A stretch of 6,090 bases of DNA from Spongiibacteraceae bacterium (GTDB lineage: Bacteria; Pseudomonadota; Gammaproteobacteria; Pseudomonadales; PIVM01). Position numbers and translations under genes: made by a program. The stretch spans positions 1-6,090 of the forward strand of contig JAUXDF010000211.1 of assembly GCA_030618505.1 (NCBI GenBank). Reading direction: 5' to 3'. Below, one piece after another: positions 1 to 5,575 of the stretch (position 1 is the first letter of the stretch; each line of letters begins with the position of its first letter). The notes under the pieces were generated by a model. It searched no databases. It was not told the DNA's origin and was given only the letters and a program-made list of their open reading frames with translations.

Positions 1-3
1 AGA

Positions 4-75
4 TCCTGGCCAACGCCAATCTTGCGACTTAAAGGCCTTGAAAAGGCCTAGGAGCTAGATTGGCGTTGGCCAGGA
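4..75. repeat. Long inverted repeat, 19-bp perfect arms with nested inner hairpin
   Basis: Bases 4-22 are the exact reverse complement of 57-75. The 34-base centre continues the fold: after a T.T mismatch (23/56) come two pairs (24-25 with 54-55), a tandem G.A/A.G mismatch (26-27 with 52-53), two more pairs (28-29 with 50-51), a three-base bulge (30-32) and an inner 6-bp AGGCCT stem (33-38 with 44-49) around a five-base loop. A single strand could therefore fold almost end to end. No T-run follows on either strand, so an ordinary intrinsic terminator is unlikely. A REP-type palindrome, a miniature mobile element or a structured RNA are all possible, and the sequence alone does not decide. The inverted repeat is certain; its function is unknown. 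Confidence 0.85.
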
Positions 76-135
76 GCGGACTTAATTTTCGAAAACTTCC
101 GGTTTCTGGTTAGGCACTAGTTAGGGATCGACCCT

Positions 136-174
136 GGGTAATAATTTTTTAAATGTTACCCTATTTGTTACCCT
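136..174. repeat. TGTTACCCT direct repeats with a degenerate inverted copy
   Basis: TGTTACCCT occurs at 154-162 and again at 166-174, a 12-base period. An inverted near-copy, GGGTAATA, lies at 136-143. The cluster is about 80 bases beyond the 3' end of tRNA-Asn, and AT-rich sequence separates the inverted copy from the direct ones. Short repeats near tRNA 3' ends can be integrase arm-binding sites, but no integrase gene is visible here, so that role is speculative. The repeats are directly visible. Confidence 0.5.
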
Positions 175-193
175 GAGCTGAATTTCAGACAAT

Positions 194-220
194 AAAAAAG
201 GCCACATCTCTGCGACCTTT
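194..220 (-). terminator. Intrinsic terminator of tRNA-Asn
   Basis: Read on the minus strand, GGTCGCA (complement of 211-217) pairs with TGTGGCC (complement of 200-206) around a four-base loop, including G-T wobbles. AAA precedes the stem and a run of six T follows it (194-199). It begins about 33 bases past the tRNA 3' end, as expected for a monocistronic tRNA gene. Confidence 0.75.
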
Positions 221-252
221 CTTAAATAAGCCTTGAATTTCAAGGCGTTATA

Positions 253-328
253 TGGCTCCGCCTGCTGGGCTCGAACCAGCGACCCAATGATTAACAGTCA
301 TTTGCTCTACCAACTGAGCTAAGGCGGA
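253..328 (-). tRNA. tRNA-Asn (anticodon GTT)
   Basis: This is a 76-nt minus-strand cloverleaf. The acceptor stem pairs AGGCGGA at 322-328 with TCCGCCT at 257-263 (both as read on the + strand). The D arm contains AGCTCAGTTGGTAGAGC, the anticodon loop reads CTGTTAATC with GTT at 293-295, and the T arm carries the standard GGTTCGAGCC. The discriminator G and an encoded CCA (253-255) follow. Anticodon GTT reads the Asn codons AAC and AAU. It has its own promoter and terminator and diverges from uvrB. The 3' end faces the left-edge intergenic region; tRNA-Asn genes are frequent targets of integrative elements, which is why the repeats there are noted. Confidence 0.97.
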
Positions 329-355
329 ATGAAGTCTAACTTGCTAAGGCCGCGT

Positions 356-384
356 ATATTACTGGCGCTTTTTATAATGGTCAA
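356..384 (-). promoter_or_regulatory. Sigma70-type promoter of tRNA-Asn
   Basis: On the minus strand the -35 box TTGACC (complement of 379-384) is separated by exactly 17 bases from the -10 box TAATAT (complement of 356-361). The following ACGCGGCC is a GC-rich discriminator typical of stable-RNA promoters under stringent control. Predicted initiation near 348-349 gives a leader of about 20 nt before the mature tRNA. Growth-rate or ppGpp control is inferred from the discriminator only. Confidence 0.7.
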
Positions 385-470
385 CACTTTTTCCTATTGT
401 TTTTTAAGTGGTTAAGAAGCACTCTTTGTGGTCGGCGCTGCCTTTGGCTACTCTCGTTTAAATTCTTCAG

Positions 471-476
471 TATAAT
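471..476 (+). promoter_or_regulatory. Probable -10 box for uvrB
   Basis: A perfect TATAAT lies 33 bases upstream of the preferred uvrB ATG, giving a predicted start near 482-484 and a leader of about 27 nt. No good -35 box sits 16-18 bases upstream; the nearest resemblance, TTGGCT at 444-449, is 21 bases away. The promoter may depend on an activator, or the hexamer may be fortuitous. No CTG-N10-CAG LexA operator is present around it. Confidence 0.45.
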
Positions 477-509
477 GCTTGGTTCTTTTCTTTGTGCTGC
501 GGAATATGT

Positions 510-2519
510 ATGACTAAGCCGTTTAAGGTCCATTCGAAGTATCAGCCTGCAGGTGATCAGCCGGCGGCAATTAAAGCGCTGTACAGTGGTGTGCAGGCGG
601 GGCTGCATTCGCAGGTTCTGCTGGGTGTGACTGGCTCAGGCAAGACTTTTACTGTGGCCAAGCTAATTGAAAAGCTGCAGCGCCCAACGATTGTCCTCGC
701 GCCCAATAAGACTTTGGCGGCCCAGCTTTATGGGGAGTTTAAGGAGTTTTTCCCCGATAACGCGGTTGAATATTTTGTCTCCTATTACGACTACTATCAG
801 CCCGAAGCGTATGTGCCTGCCTCCGATACCTTTATCGATAAAGATGCATCGGTAAACGAGCATATTGAACAGATGCGGCTTTCTGCAACCAAGGCCTTGC
901 TGGAGCGTAAGGACTGTCTGGTGGTGGCTACCGTTTCTGCGATTTACGGCTTGGGTGATCCCCGCTCTTATCTATCGATGATGTTGCATCTTGATCGAGG
1001 CGAGGAGGTCGATCAGCGCGATATCCTGCGGCGTTTGGCGGAGTTGCAATACACTCGTAATGATATGGAATTTTCGCGTGGCACTTATCGTGTGCGTGGT
1101 GATGTTATCGATATATTCCCCGCCGATGCTGAGGCCGAGGCGGTGCGAATCGAGCTGTTTGATGAGGAAGTAGAGAATATTTCGATATTCGACCCACTGA
1201 CCGGGGAGATGCTGCGGAGAGTACCTCGTTGTAGCATTTATCCCAAAACACATTATGCCACCCCGCGTGCAACACTGATAAAAGCGCTGGATTTTATTGA
1301 GGCTGAGCTGGTAGAGCGCCTGGCGCATTTGCGTGAGCGGGACAAGTTGGTCGAAGCGCAGCGACTGGAGCAGCGCACTAAATACGATATGGAGATGATT
1401 CGCGAGCTCGGTTATTGCTCTGGCATTGAAAACTACTCGCGTTACTTGTCCGGGCGCGAGCCGGGCGATGCGCCGCCCACCTTGTTTGATTATATTCCTG
1501 ATGATTCTCTGGTGGTGGTTGATGAGTCCCATGTCACCATTCCTCAGCTGGGTGCTATGTACAAGGGGGATCGTTCGCGCAAGGAAACGCTGGTTGAATA
1601 CGGCTTTCGTATGCCTTCGGCTTTGGATAATCGCCCTATGCGCTTTGATGAGTGGGAGCAGGTTGTTCCCCAGCTGGTGTTTGTTTCTGCAACCCCTGGC
1701 CCCTATGAGCATGAAAATGCCGATCAGGTGGTGGAGCAAGTGGTGCGTCCCACGGGTTTGATAGATCCTGAAATTGAGATACGTCCAGCGACAACTCAGG
1801 TAGATGATTTACTGTCGGAGATTAAAAAGCGCACGGCGGTGGGTGATCGGGTGTTGGTGACGGTGCTGACCAAGCGGATGGCGGAGGATTTGACGGATTA
1901 TCTTGATGAGCATGGAGTGCGTGTGCGTTATCTGCATTCTGATATTGCGACCGTGGAGCGGGTGGAAATTATCAGGGATCTGCGCCTTGGGGAGTTTGAT
2001 GTTCTAGTGGGTATCAATCTGCTGCGCGAGGGTCTGGATATGCCGGAAGTTTCGTTGGTGGCGATTCTGGATGCGGATAAAGAGGGCTTTTTGCGCTCGG
2101 AACGCTCCTTGATTCAGACCATCGGTCGGGCGGCGCGTAATTTAAAGGGCAAGGCTATTTTGTATGCCGACCGGATGACGGGTTCCATGCAGCGCTCTAT
2201 CGATGAGACTGATCGTCGTCGTCAAGTGCAAATAGAGCATAATACCAAGCATGGGATTATCCCCAAAGGCGTCAAGAAGGATGTTACTGATATTCTCGAA
2301 GGCGCTTATATTCCGGGCAAAAAGAACAAGCGAAAAGGCCGAAAAGTGGCTGAGCCAATGGTTGATTATGAGGCGATGTCTCCAAAGCAGTTGTCAAAGG
2401 CAATCAGCAAGCTAGAAAATCAAATGTATCTGCATGCTAAAAATCTTGAATTTGAAGAAGCGGCGCAAGTTCGTGATCAATTAAAGCAGCTTAAAGAAGG
2501 CGCCTTCTTAAGAAATTAA
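510..2519 (+). CDS. uvrB: UvrABC system protein B (excinuclease ABC subunit UvrB)
   Basis: UvrB is the ATP-dependent damage-verification subunit of nucleotide excision repair. It receives DNA from UvrA, probes the lesion with its beta-hairpin and recruits UvrC for incision. The 669-residue product is full length (E. coli about 673). Visible landmarks: Walker A GVTGSGKT at 39-46, the beta-hairpin segment YYDYYQPEAYVP at 92-103, the Walker B DESH at 338-341, SAT at 393-395, helicase motif V REGLDMPEV around 507-514, motif VI QTIGRAAR at 536-543, and a C-terminal UVR domain (about 620-661, containing LEFEEAAQVRDQL) that contacts UvrC. The frame is open back to a TTG at 492, but ATG 510 is preferred: it gives the family N-terminus MTKPFKV, and the TTG would lie within about 10 nt of the predicted transcription start. 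The ribosome-binding site is weak (GGA at 501-503). No catalytic motif is missing. It appears to be transcribed alone. Confidence 0.97.
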   Translation: MTKPFKVHSKYQPAGDQPAAIKALYSGVQAGLHSQVLLGVTGSGKTFTVAKLIEKLQRPTIVLAPNKTLAAQLYGEFKEFFPDNAVEYFVSYYDYYQPEAYVPASDTFIDKDASVNEHIEQMRLSATKALLERKDCLVVATVSAIYGLGDPRSYLSMMLHLDRGEEVDQRDILRRLAELQYTRNDMEFSRGTYRVRGDVIDIFPADAEAEAVRIELFDEEVENISIFDPLTGEMLRRVPRCSIYPKTHYATPRATLIKALDFIEAELVERLAHLRERDKLVEAQRLEQRTKYDMEMIRELGYCSGIENYSRYLSGREPGDAPPTLFDYIPDDSLVVVDESHVTIPQLGAMYKGDRSRKETLVEYGFRMPSALDNRPMRFDEWEQVVPQLVFVSATPGPYEHENADQVVEQVVRPTGLIDPEIEIRPATTQVDDLLSEIKKRTAVGDRVLVTVLTKRMAEDLTDYLDEHGVRVRYLHSDIATVERVEIIRDLRLGEFDVLVGINLLREGLDMPEVSLVAILDADKEGFLRSERSLIQTIGRAARNLKGKAILYADRMTGSMQRSIDETDRRRQVQIEHNTKHGIIPKGVKKDVTDILEGAYIPGKKNKRKGRKVAEPMVDYEAMSPKQLSKAISKLENQMYLHAKNLEFEEAAQVRDQLKQLKEGAFLRN

Positions 2520-2570
2520 ACAATCAACCTTAAGGAATTAAAATAACAGCAAAAATTGCCTTGTTGGTGC

Positions 2571-2599
2571 TTGTCGCATCGACCTTGAGGCTCTATAAT
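2571..2599 (+). promoter_or_regulatory. Sigma70-type promoter of tRNA-Val
   Basis: TTGTCG (2571-2576) and a perfect TATAAT (2594-2599) are separated by 17 bases. The bases after the -10 box, CACGCC, are GC-rich, as in stringently controlled stable-RNA promoters. Initiation near 2606 would leave only about 10 nt of leader before the tRNA. If the terminator after the tRNA leaks, this promoter could also feed thrS. Confidence 0.75.
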
Positions 2600-2613
2600 C
2601 ACGCCTCTTTTTT
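2587..2613 (+). terminator. Possible weak terminator after uvrB, overlapping the tRNA-Val promoter
   Basis: GAGGC at 2587-2591 pairs with GCCTC at 2603-2607 around an 11-base loop, followed directly by six T (2608-2613). A five-pair, GC-rich stem with a U-run would be a modest intrinsic terminator for uvrB. The loop contains the -10 box of the tRNA-Val promoter. No better terminator is seen between 2520 and 2616. The short stem and long loop keep confidence low. Confidence 0.35.
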
Positions 2614-2616
2614 CCT

Positions 2617-2693
2617 AGGACCGTAGCTCAGTTGGTTAGAGCACTACCTTGACATGGTAGGGGTCGGCGGTTCGAATCCGCCCGGTCCTACCA
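2617..2693 (+). tRNA. tRNA-Val (anticodon GAC)
   Basis: This is a 77-nt cloverleaf. Acceptor AGGACCG (2617-2623) pairs with CGGTCCT (2683-2689), the D arm is AGCTCAGTTGGTTAGAGC, the anticodon stem CTACC/GGTAG encloses TTGACAT with GAC at 2651-2653, and the T arm is GGCGGTTCGAATCCGCC. Discriminator A and an encoded CCA (2691-2693) follow. The anticodon reads Val codons GUC and GUU. The A-U first acceptor pair (A1-U72) departs from the more usual G1-C72 but the stem is fully paired. It lies directly upstream of thrS with its own promoter and terminator. Confidence 0.97.
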
Positions 2694-2701
2694 AATATGT
2701 G

Positions 2702-2748
2702 TGGCATTGATGTGATCTTTTGAGATCGTCAGTGCCATTTTTGTTTTT
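2702..2748 (+). terminator. Intrinsic terminator of tRNA-Val
   Basis: TGGCATTGATG (2702-2712) pairs with CGTCAGTGCCA (2727-2737) over 11 pairs including two G-T wobbles. An inner GATC/GATC match can extend the hairpin. TTTTT (2738-2742), G and another TTTTT (2744-2748) follow. This should separate tRNA-Val from thrS, so thrS needs its own promoter or read-through. Confidence 0.82.
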
Positions 2749-2751
2749 ATC

Positions 2752-2817
2752 CATCTTACTAATCGCTTTAGTGGGATGTTCACGTGACCTTTAGTAGGGG
2801 CCACCACTGATGAAGGA
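2752..2817 (+). promoter_or_regulatory. Structured thrS leader, possible translational operator
   Basis: Two hairpins precede thrS. The first pairs 2752-2762 with 2768-2778 (11 pairs, two of them G-T) around the loop TCGCT. The second pairs CCTTTA (2788-2793) with TGAAGG (2811-2816) and continues inward imperfectly to GG/CC. Its right arm holds the ribosome-binding site AAGGA (2813-2817), 8 bases from the ATG, so folding would hide the site. In E. coli, ThrRS represses its own mRNA by binding leader hairpins that imitate tRNA-Thr. Equivalent control here is inference: the first loop does not show a Thr anticodon (NGU). No convincing sigma70 promoter for thrS was found in this interval. Confidence 0.4.
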
Positions 2818-2825
2818 TTCGAGCC

Positions 2826-4751
2826 ATGCCTGCAATTACCCTTCCTGACGGCAGTCAGCGTAGTTTTGAAAATCCCGTTACCGTTCGTGATGTGGCAGCT
2901 GATATTGGCCCCGGTTTAGCGAAGGCGACACTGGCGGGCAAGGTTGACGGTGTGCTGGTTGATGCTTCGCACCTGATTGAGTCTGATGCCGAGCTGTCTA
3001 TTATCACCGAGCGGGACGAAGAAGGTCTGGAAGTTATTCGTCACTCCACGGCCCACCTGCTGGCAATGGCAACCCAATCGGTATTTCCTGAAGCGCAGGT
3101 GACCATCGGGCCTGTGATTGATGATGGCTTCTATTACGATTTTGCCTATAAAACCGCATTTTCGCCGGACGATCTGCGCAAGATAGAAAAGCGCATGTCT
3201 CAGCTGGTTAAGCAAAACCTGCCGATTAGTCGTGAAGTGATGAGCCGTGATGAGGCGATTGCCTTGTTTGAAGGCATGGGTGAGAAGTACAAGGTTGAAC
3301 TGATTGAGTCTATTCCCGGTGATGAGGAGTTGTCCTGTTATCGGCAGGGTGATTTTATTGATCTTTGTCGCGGCCCCCATGTTCCCAGTACCTCAAAGTT
3401 AAAAGCCTTTAAGTTGACCAAGGTGGCGGGTGCTTATTGGCGTGGTGACTCCAAAAACGAGATGTTGCAGCGTATCTACGGTACGGCCTGGGCTAACAAG
3501 AATGACTTAAAAGACTATCTGCACCGTATAGAAGAAGCTGAAAAGCGCGATCACCGTAAAATCGGTAAAAAGCTTGGGCTGTTTCATATGCAGGAAGAAG
3601 CACCCGGTATGGTGTTTTGGCATGACAGCGGCTGGACGATTTATCAGGTCATTGAGCAATATATGCGTCAGCAGCAACGTGCACAGGGTTATTTGGAGAT
3701 AAAAACGCCGACCATAGTTGATCTTTCCCTGTGGGAAAAATCGGGTCATGCGGACAAGTTTGGCGATGATATGTTTATGCTGCATACAGATCAGCATGAA
3801 TTTGCTATCAAACCGATGAATTGCCCCTGCCATGTGCAGGTGTATAACCAGGGCCTGCGCAGTTATCGCGATCTGCCTTTACGTCTTGCAGAGTTTGGTT
3901 CTTGCCACCGTAATGAACCTTCCGGTTCCCTGCATGGCATTATGCGGGTGCGTGGTTTTACCCAGGATGATGCGCATATCTTCTGTACCGAAGAGCAGAT
4001 TCAGCCTGAAGTGGCGGACTTTATCGATTTTTTACATGCCGTATATGATGATTTTGGTTTTAGTGAGGTGATTTATCGCCTTTCAACACGGCCAGAAAAG
4101 CGTGTGGGTAGTGATGAGGATTGGGACGAGGCGGAAAAAGCTCTGGCGCAAGCGCTGGATAGCAAGGAGCTGCCTTGGGAAGAGTTGCCAGGTGAAGGCG
4201 CTTTCTACGGTCCTAAAATTGAATTTTCGCTAAAAGATTGTATTGGCCGAGTCTGGCAGCTAGGTACAGTTCAAGTGGATTTCTCCATGCCGGCTCGTCT
4301 GGATGCGCAATATGTCGCTGAAGATGGTTCGCGACAAACGCCAGTGATGTTACATCGGGCAATTTTGGGTTCATTTGAGCGTTTTATCGGTATTTTGATC
4401 GAACATTATGAAGGTGCTTTTCCATCTTGGCTGGCGCCAACGCAGGTTGTAGTCTTAAATATTACCGGTAAACAGCAAGAATATGTGCTCAAAGTTGAAG
4501 AAAGCTTGAGAAACAAGGGCTTTCGGGTCAATTCGGACTTGAGAAATGAGAAGATCGGCTTTAAAATCCGCGAGCACACTTTACAGAAGGTGCCCTTTTT
4601 GCTGGTAATCGGCGATAGGGAAGTAGAAACAAATAATGTGGCCGTGCGAACACGTCGGGGTGAAGACTTGGGAACAATGAGCGTTGATGCTTTTTCCCAA
4701 CACCTGCAAGAGGACGTTGAACAGCGCGGTCGTATTGTCTCGGAGGCATAA
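2826..4751 (+). CDS. thrS: Threonine--tRNA ligase (ThrRS)
   Basis: This class II aminoacyl-tRNA synthetase attaches threonine to tRNA-Thr in the cytoplasm and hydrolyses mischarged Ser-tRNA-Thr. At 641 residues it matches the family (E. coli 642). Domains in order: TGS-type N1 (about 1-61, starting MPAITLPDGSQR); editing domain with HxxxH (H73, H77) and the CRGPH motif (C181, H185); catalytic core with zinc ligands C333, H384 and H510, motif 2 FGSCHRNE with R362, and motif 3 GSFERF with R519; C-terminal anticodon-binding domain from about 537, beginning WLAPTQVV. Editing and synthetic sites are therefore intact. The zinc segment reads NCPCH where E. coli has NCPGH. ATG 2826 has the site AAGGA 8 bases upstream and yields the family N-terminus. 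The stop is 3 nt before infC, and the ribosome-binding site of infC lies inside the last thrS codons, so the two are co-transcribed. Confidence 0.98.
   Translation: MPAITLPDGSQRSFENPVTVRDVAADIGPGLAKATLAGKVDGVLVDASHLIESDAELSIITERDEEGLEVIRHSTAHLLAMATQSVFPEAQVTIGPVIDDGFYYDFAYKTAFSPDDLRKIEKRMSQLVKQNLPISREVMSRDEAIALFEGMGEKYKVELIESIPGDEELSCYRQGDFIDLCRGPHVPSTSKLKAFKLTKVAGAYWRGDSKNEMLQRIYGTAWANKNDLKDYLHRIEEAEKRDHRKIGKKLGLFHMQEEAPGMVFWHDSGWTIYQVIEQYMRQQQRAQGYLEIKTPTIVDLSLWEKSGHADKFGDDMFMLHTDQHEFAIKPMNCPCHVQVYNQGLRSYRDLPLRLAEFGSCHRNEPSGSLHGIMRVRGFTQDDAHIFCTEEQIQPEVADFIDFLHAVYDDFGFSEVIYRLSTRPEKRVGSDEDWDEAEKALAQALDSKELPWEELPGEGAFYGPKIEFSLKDCIGRVWQLGTVQVDFSMPARLDAQYVAEDGSRQTPVMLHRAILGSFERFIGILIEHYEGAFPSWLAPTQVVVLNITGKQQEYVLKVEESLRNKGFRVNSDLRNEKIGFKIREHTLQKVPFLLVIGDREVETNNVAVRTRRGEDLGTMSVDAFSQHLQEDVEQRGRIVSEA
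4742..4746 (+). promoter_or_regulatory. Ribosome-binding site that fixes the infC ATT start
   Basis: GGAGG lies in the final codons of thrS (the SEA-stop end) and sits 8 bases before the ATT at 4755. No comparably placed Shine-Dalgarno sequence precedes the downstream GTG at 4812, the first conventional start codon in this frame. This spacing decides the start of infC. Confidence 0.85.
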
Positions 4752-4754
4752 ACT

Positions 4755-5282
4755 ATTAAGAAAGAGAAGGGAAACCGCCCCTTAATCAACAGTAAAATCG
4801 AAGCAACTGAAGTGCGACTCATTGGTGTTGAGGGCGAGCAGTTGGGAATTTTGTCCATCGCTGATGCGATGGCATTAGCTGAGAAGGCATCAATGGATCT
4901 GGTGCAGATGAATGCAGAAGCATCACCACCGGTCTGCAAGATTCTTGATTATGGGAAAAAGGCTTTCGAGGCCAAGAAGCAAAGAGCGGCTTCAAAGAAG
5001 AAGCAAGTTCGAACGCAAGTAAAAGAAATGAAGTTTCGTCCAGGGACGGAAGAAGGGGATTATCAGGTAAAACTACGCAACCTGGTACGTTTCCTAGAGC
5101 ATGGGGATAAAGCCAAAGTTACTTTGCGCTACCGTGGCCGTGAAATGGCTCATCAGGAAATCGGTATGGATCTGTTAAAACGGATCGAGAACGATTTGGT
5201 TGAGTTAGGTTCGGTAGAGCAATTTCCGAAGATGGAAGGTCGGCAGTTAACAATGGTCATCGCCCCGAAAAAGAAGAAGTAA
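4755..5282 (+). CDS. infC: Translation initiation factor IF-3, ATT start
   Basis: IF3 binds the 30S subunit, prevents premature 50S joining and discriminates against wrong initiator tRNAs and start codons. Reading from ATT 4755 gives 175 residues starting MKKEKGNRPLINSKIEATEVRLIG, aligning with the E. coli N-terminus (180 residues). Starting at GTG 4812 would lose 19 conserved residues. Visible parts: N-terminal domain (about 1-75, ending PPVCKILDYGK), a lysine-rich linker (about 70-90), and the C-terminal domain with VKEMKFRPGTEEGDYQVKLRNL, the RYRGREMAHQEIG segment and the basic tail APKKKK. DYQVKLR corresponds to the E. coli segment with the functionally important Tyr107 and Lys110. In E. 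coli the AUU start lets IF3 repress its own synthesis; the same is very likely here. It is in the same reading frame as thrS, separated by the stop codon and three bases. Confidence 0.96.
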   Translation: MKKEKGNRPLINSKIEATEVRLIGVEGEQLGILSIADAMALAEKASMDLVQMNAEASPPVCKILDYGKKAFEAKKQRAASKKKQVRTQVKEMKFRPGTEEGDYQVKLRNLVRFLEHGDKAKVTLRYRGREMAHQEIGMDLLKRIENDLVELGSVEQFPKMEGRQLTMVIAPKKKK

Positions 5283-5284
5283 TC

Positions 5285-5315
5285 CCTGTAATTCTGCAGG
5301 TTTTACTGTTTTATT
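5285..5315 (+). promoter_or_regulatory. Hairpin plus U-rich tract between infC and rpmI
   Basis: CCTGTA (5285-5290) pairs with TGCAGG (5295-5300), one pair being G-T, around the loop ATTC. TTTTACTGTTTTATT follows. It resembles a weak intrinsic terminator inside an operon. L20 represses rpmI-rplT in E. coli by binding the mRNA before rpmI, and in Bacillus by promoting termination, so a role in L20 feedback or in setting the infC-to-ribosomal-protein ratio is plausible. No rRNA-mimic pseudoknot was established by eye. Confidence 0.35.
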
Positions 5316-5340
5316 CACTGCTAAATGCGGAGTATTTTTC

Positions 5341-5535
5341 ATGTCAAAAATGAAAGTACATAGTGGAGCGGCTAAACGCTTCAAAAAAACGGCTTCCGGT
5401 TACAAGCGCAAGCATGCCTATAAGAGCCACATCCTCACTAAAATGACCACCAAGCGTAAGCGTCAGCTACGTGGCACCGATATGATCACTGCAGCCGATA
5501 AAGGCCTGGTAGATCGTATGTTGCGTGTTAAATAA
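5341..5535 (+). CDS. rpmI: 50S ribosomal protein L35 (bL35)
   Basis: This small basic protein is part of the large ribosomal subunit. The 64-residue product carries the family signature GAAKRFKKTASGYKRKHAYKSHILTK near the N-terminus, followed by KRKRQLRG; E. coli L35 is 65 residues with the same blocks. Lys and Arg dominate, as expected for an rRNA-binding protein. ATG 5341 has GGAG at 5329-5332, 8 bases upstream. It lies 58 nt after infC and 40 nt before rplT, the usual position. In E. coli its translation is the target of L20 repression and is coupled to rplT; coupling here is inference. Confidence 0.97.
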   Translation: MSKMKVHSGAAKRFKKTASGYKRKHAYKSHILTKMTTKRKRQLRGTDMITAADKGLVDRMLRVK

Positions 5536-5575
5536 AGTGTCGGTCAGATTAATACAGAATAGAGAGGATTAAGGT

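Noticed and set aside
110..116. GTTAGGC resembling an integron attC core site
   Set aside because: No matching RYYYAAC partner at attC distance was found upstream, and the nearby long palindrome has perfect arms unlike attC sites.
120..195. Minus-strand open stretch reading VTNRVTFKKLLPRVDP, possibly an integrase fragment
   Set aside because: It is very short, ends in a stop, has no start signal and I recognise no family motif; it runs out of the tRNA terminator region.
373..378. TATAAT on the + strand as a second uvrB promoter
   Set aside because: No -35 box lies at suitable distance, and the site overlaps the -35 region of the minus-strand tRNA-Asn promoter.
492..509. Upstream TTG start for uvrB adding six residues (MCCGIC)
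   Set aside because: The extra residues do not fit the family N-terminus, and the predicted transcription start from the -10 at 471-476 leaves almost no leader before 492.
972..1739. 255-codon minus-strand open frame inside uvrB
   Set aside because: It lies wholly opposite conserved uvrB coding sequence, has no family features, and is explained by uvrB codon use.
2494..2509. 16-base perfect palindrome at the end of uvrB
   Set aside because: It encodes conserved-length C-terminal residues, has no T-run and only a minimal loop; probably chance in coding sequence.
2757..2763. TACTAAT as a -10 box for thrS
   Set aside because: Only a partial match with no acceptable -35 box upstream; it sits inside the left arm of the leader hairpin.
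4406..4939. 177-codon minus-strand open frame across the thrS/infC junction
   Set aside because: It overlaps two certain genes on the other strand, and its protein shows no recognisable motif or domain.
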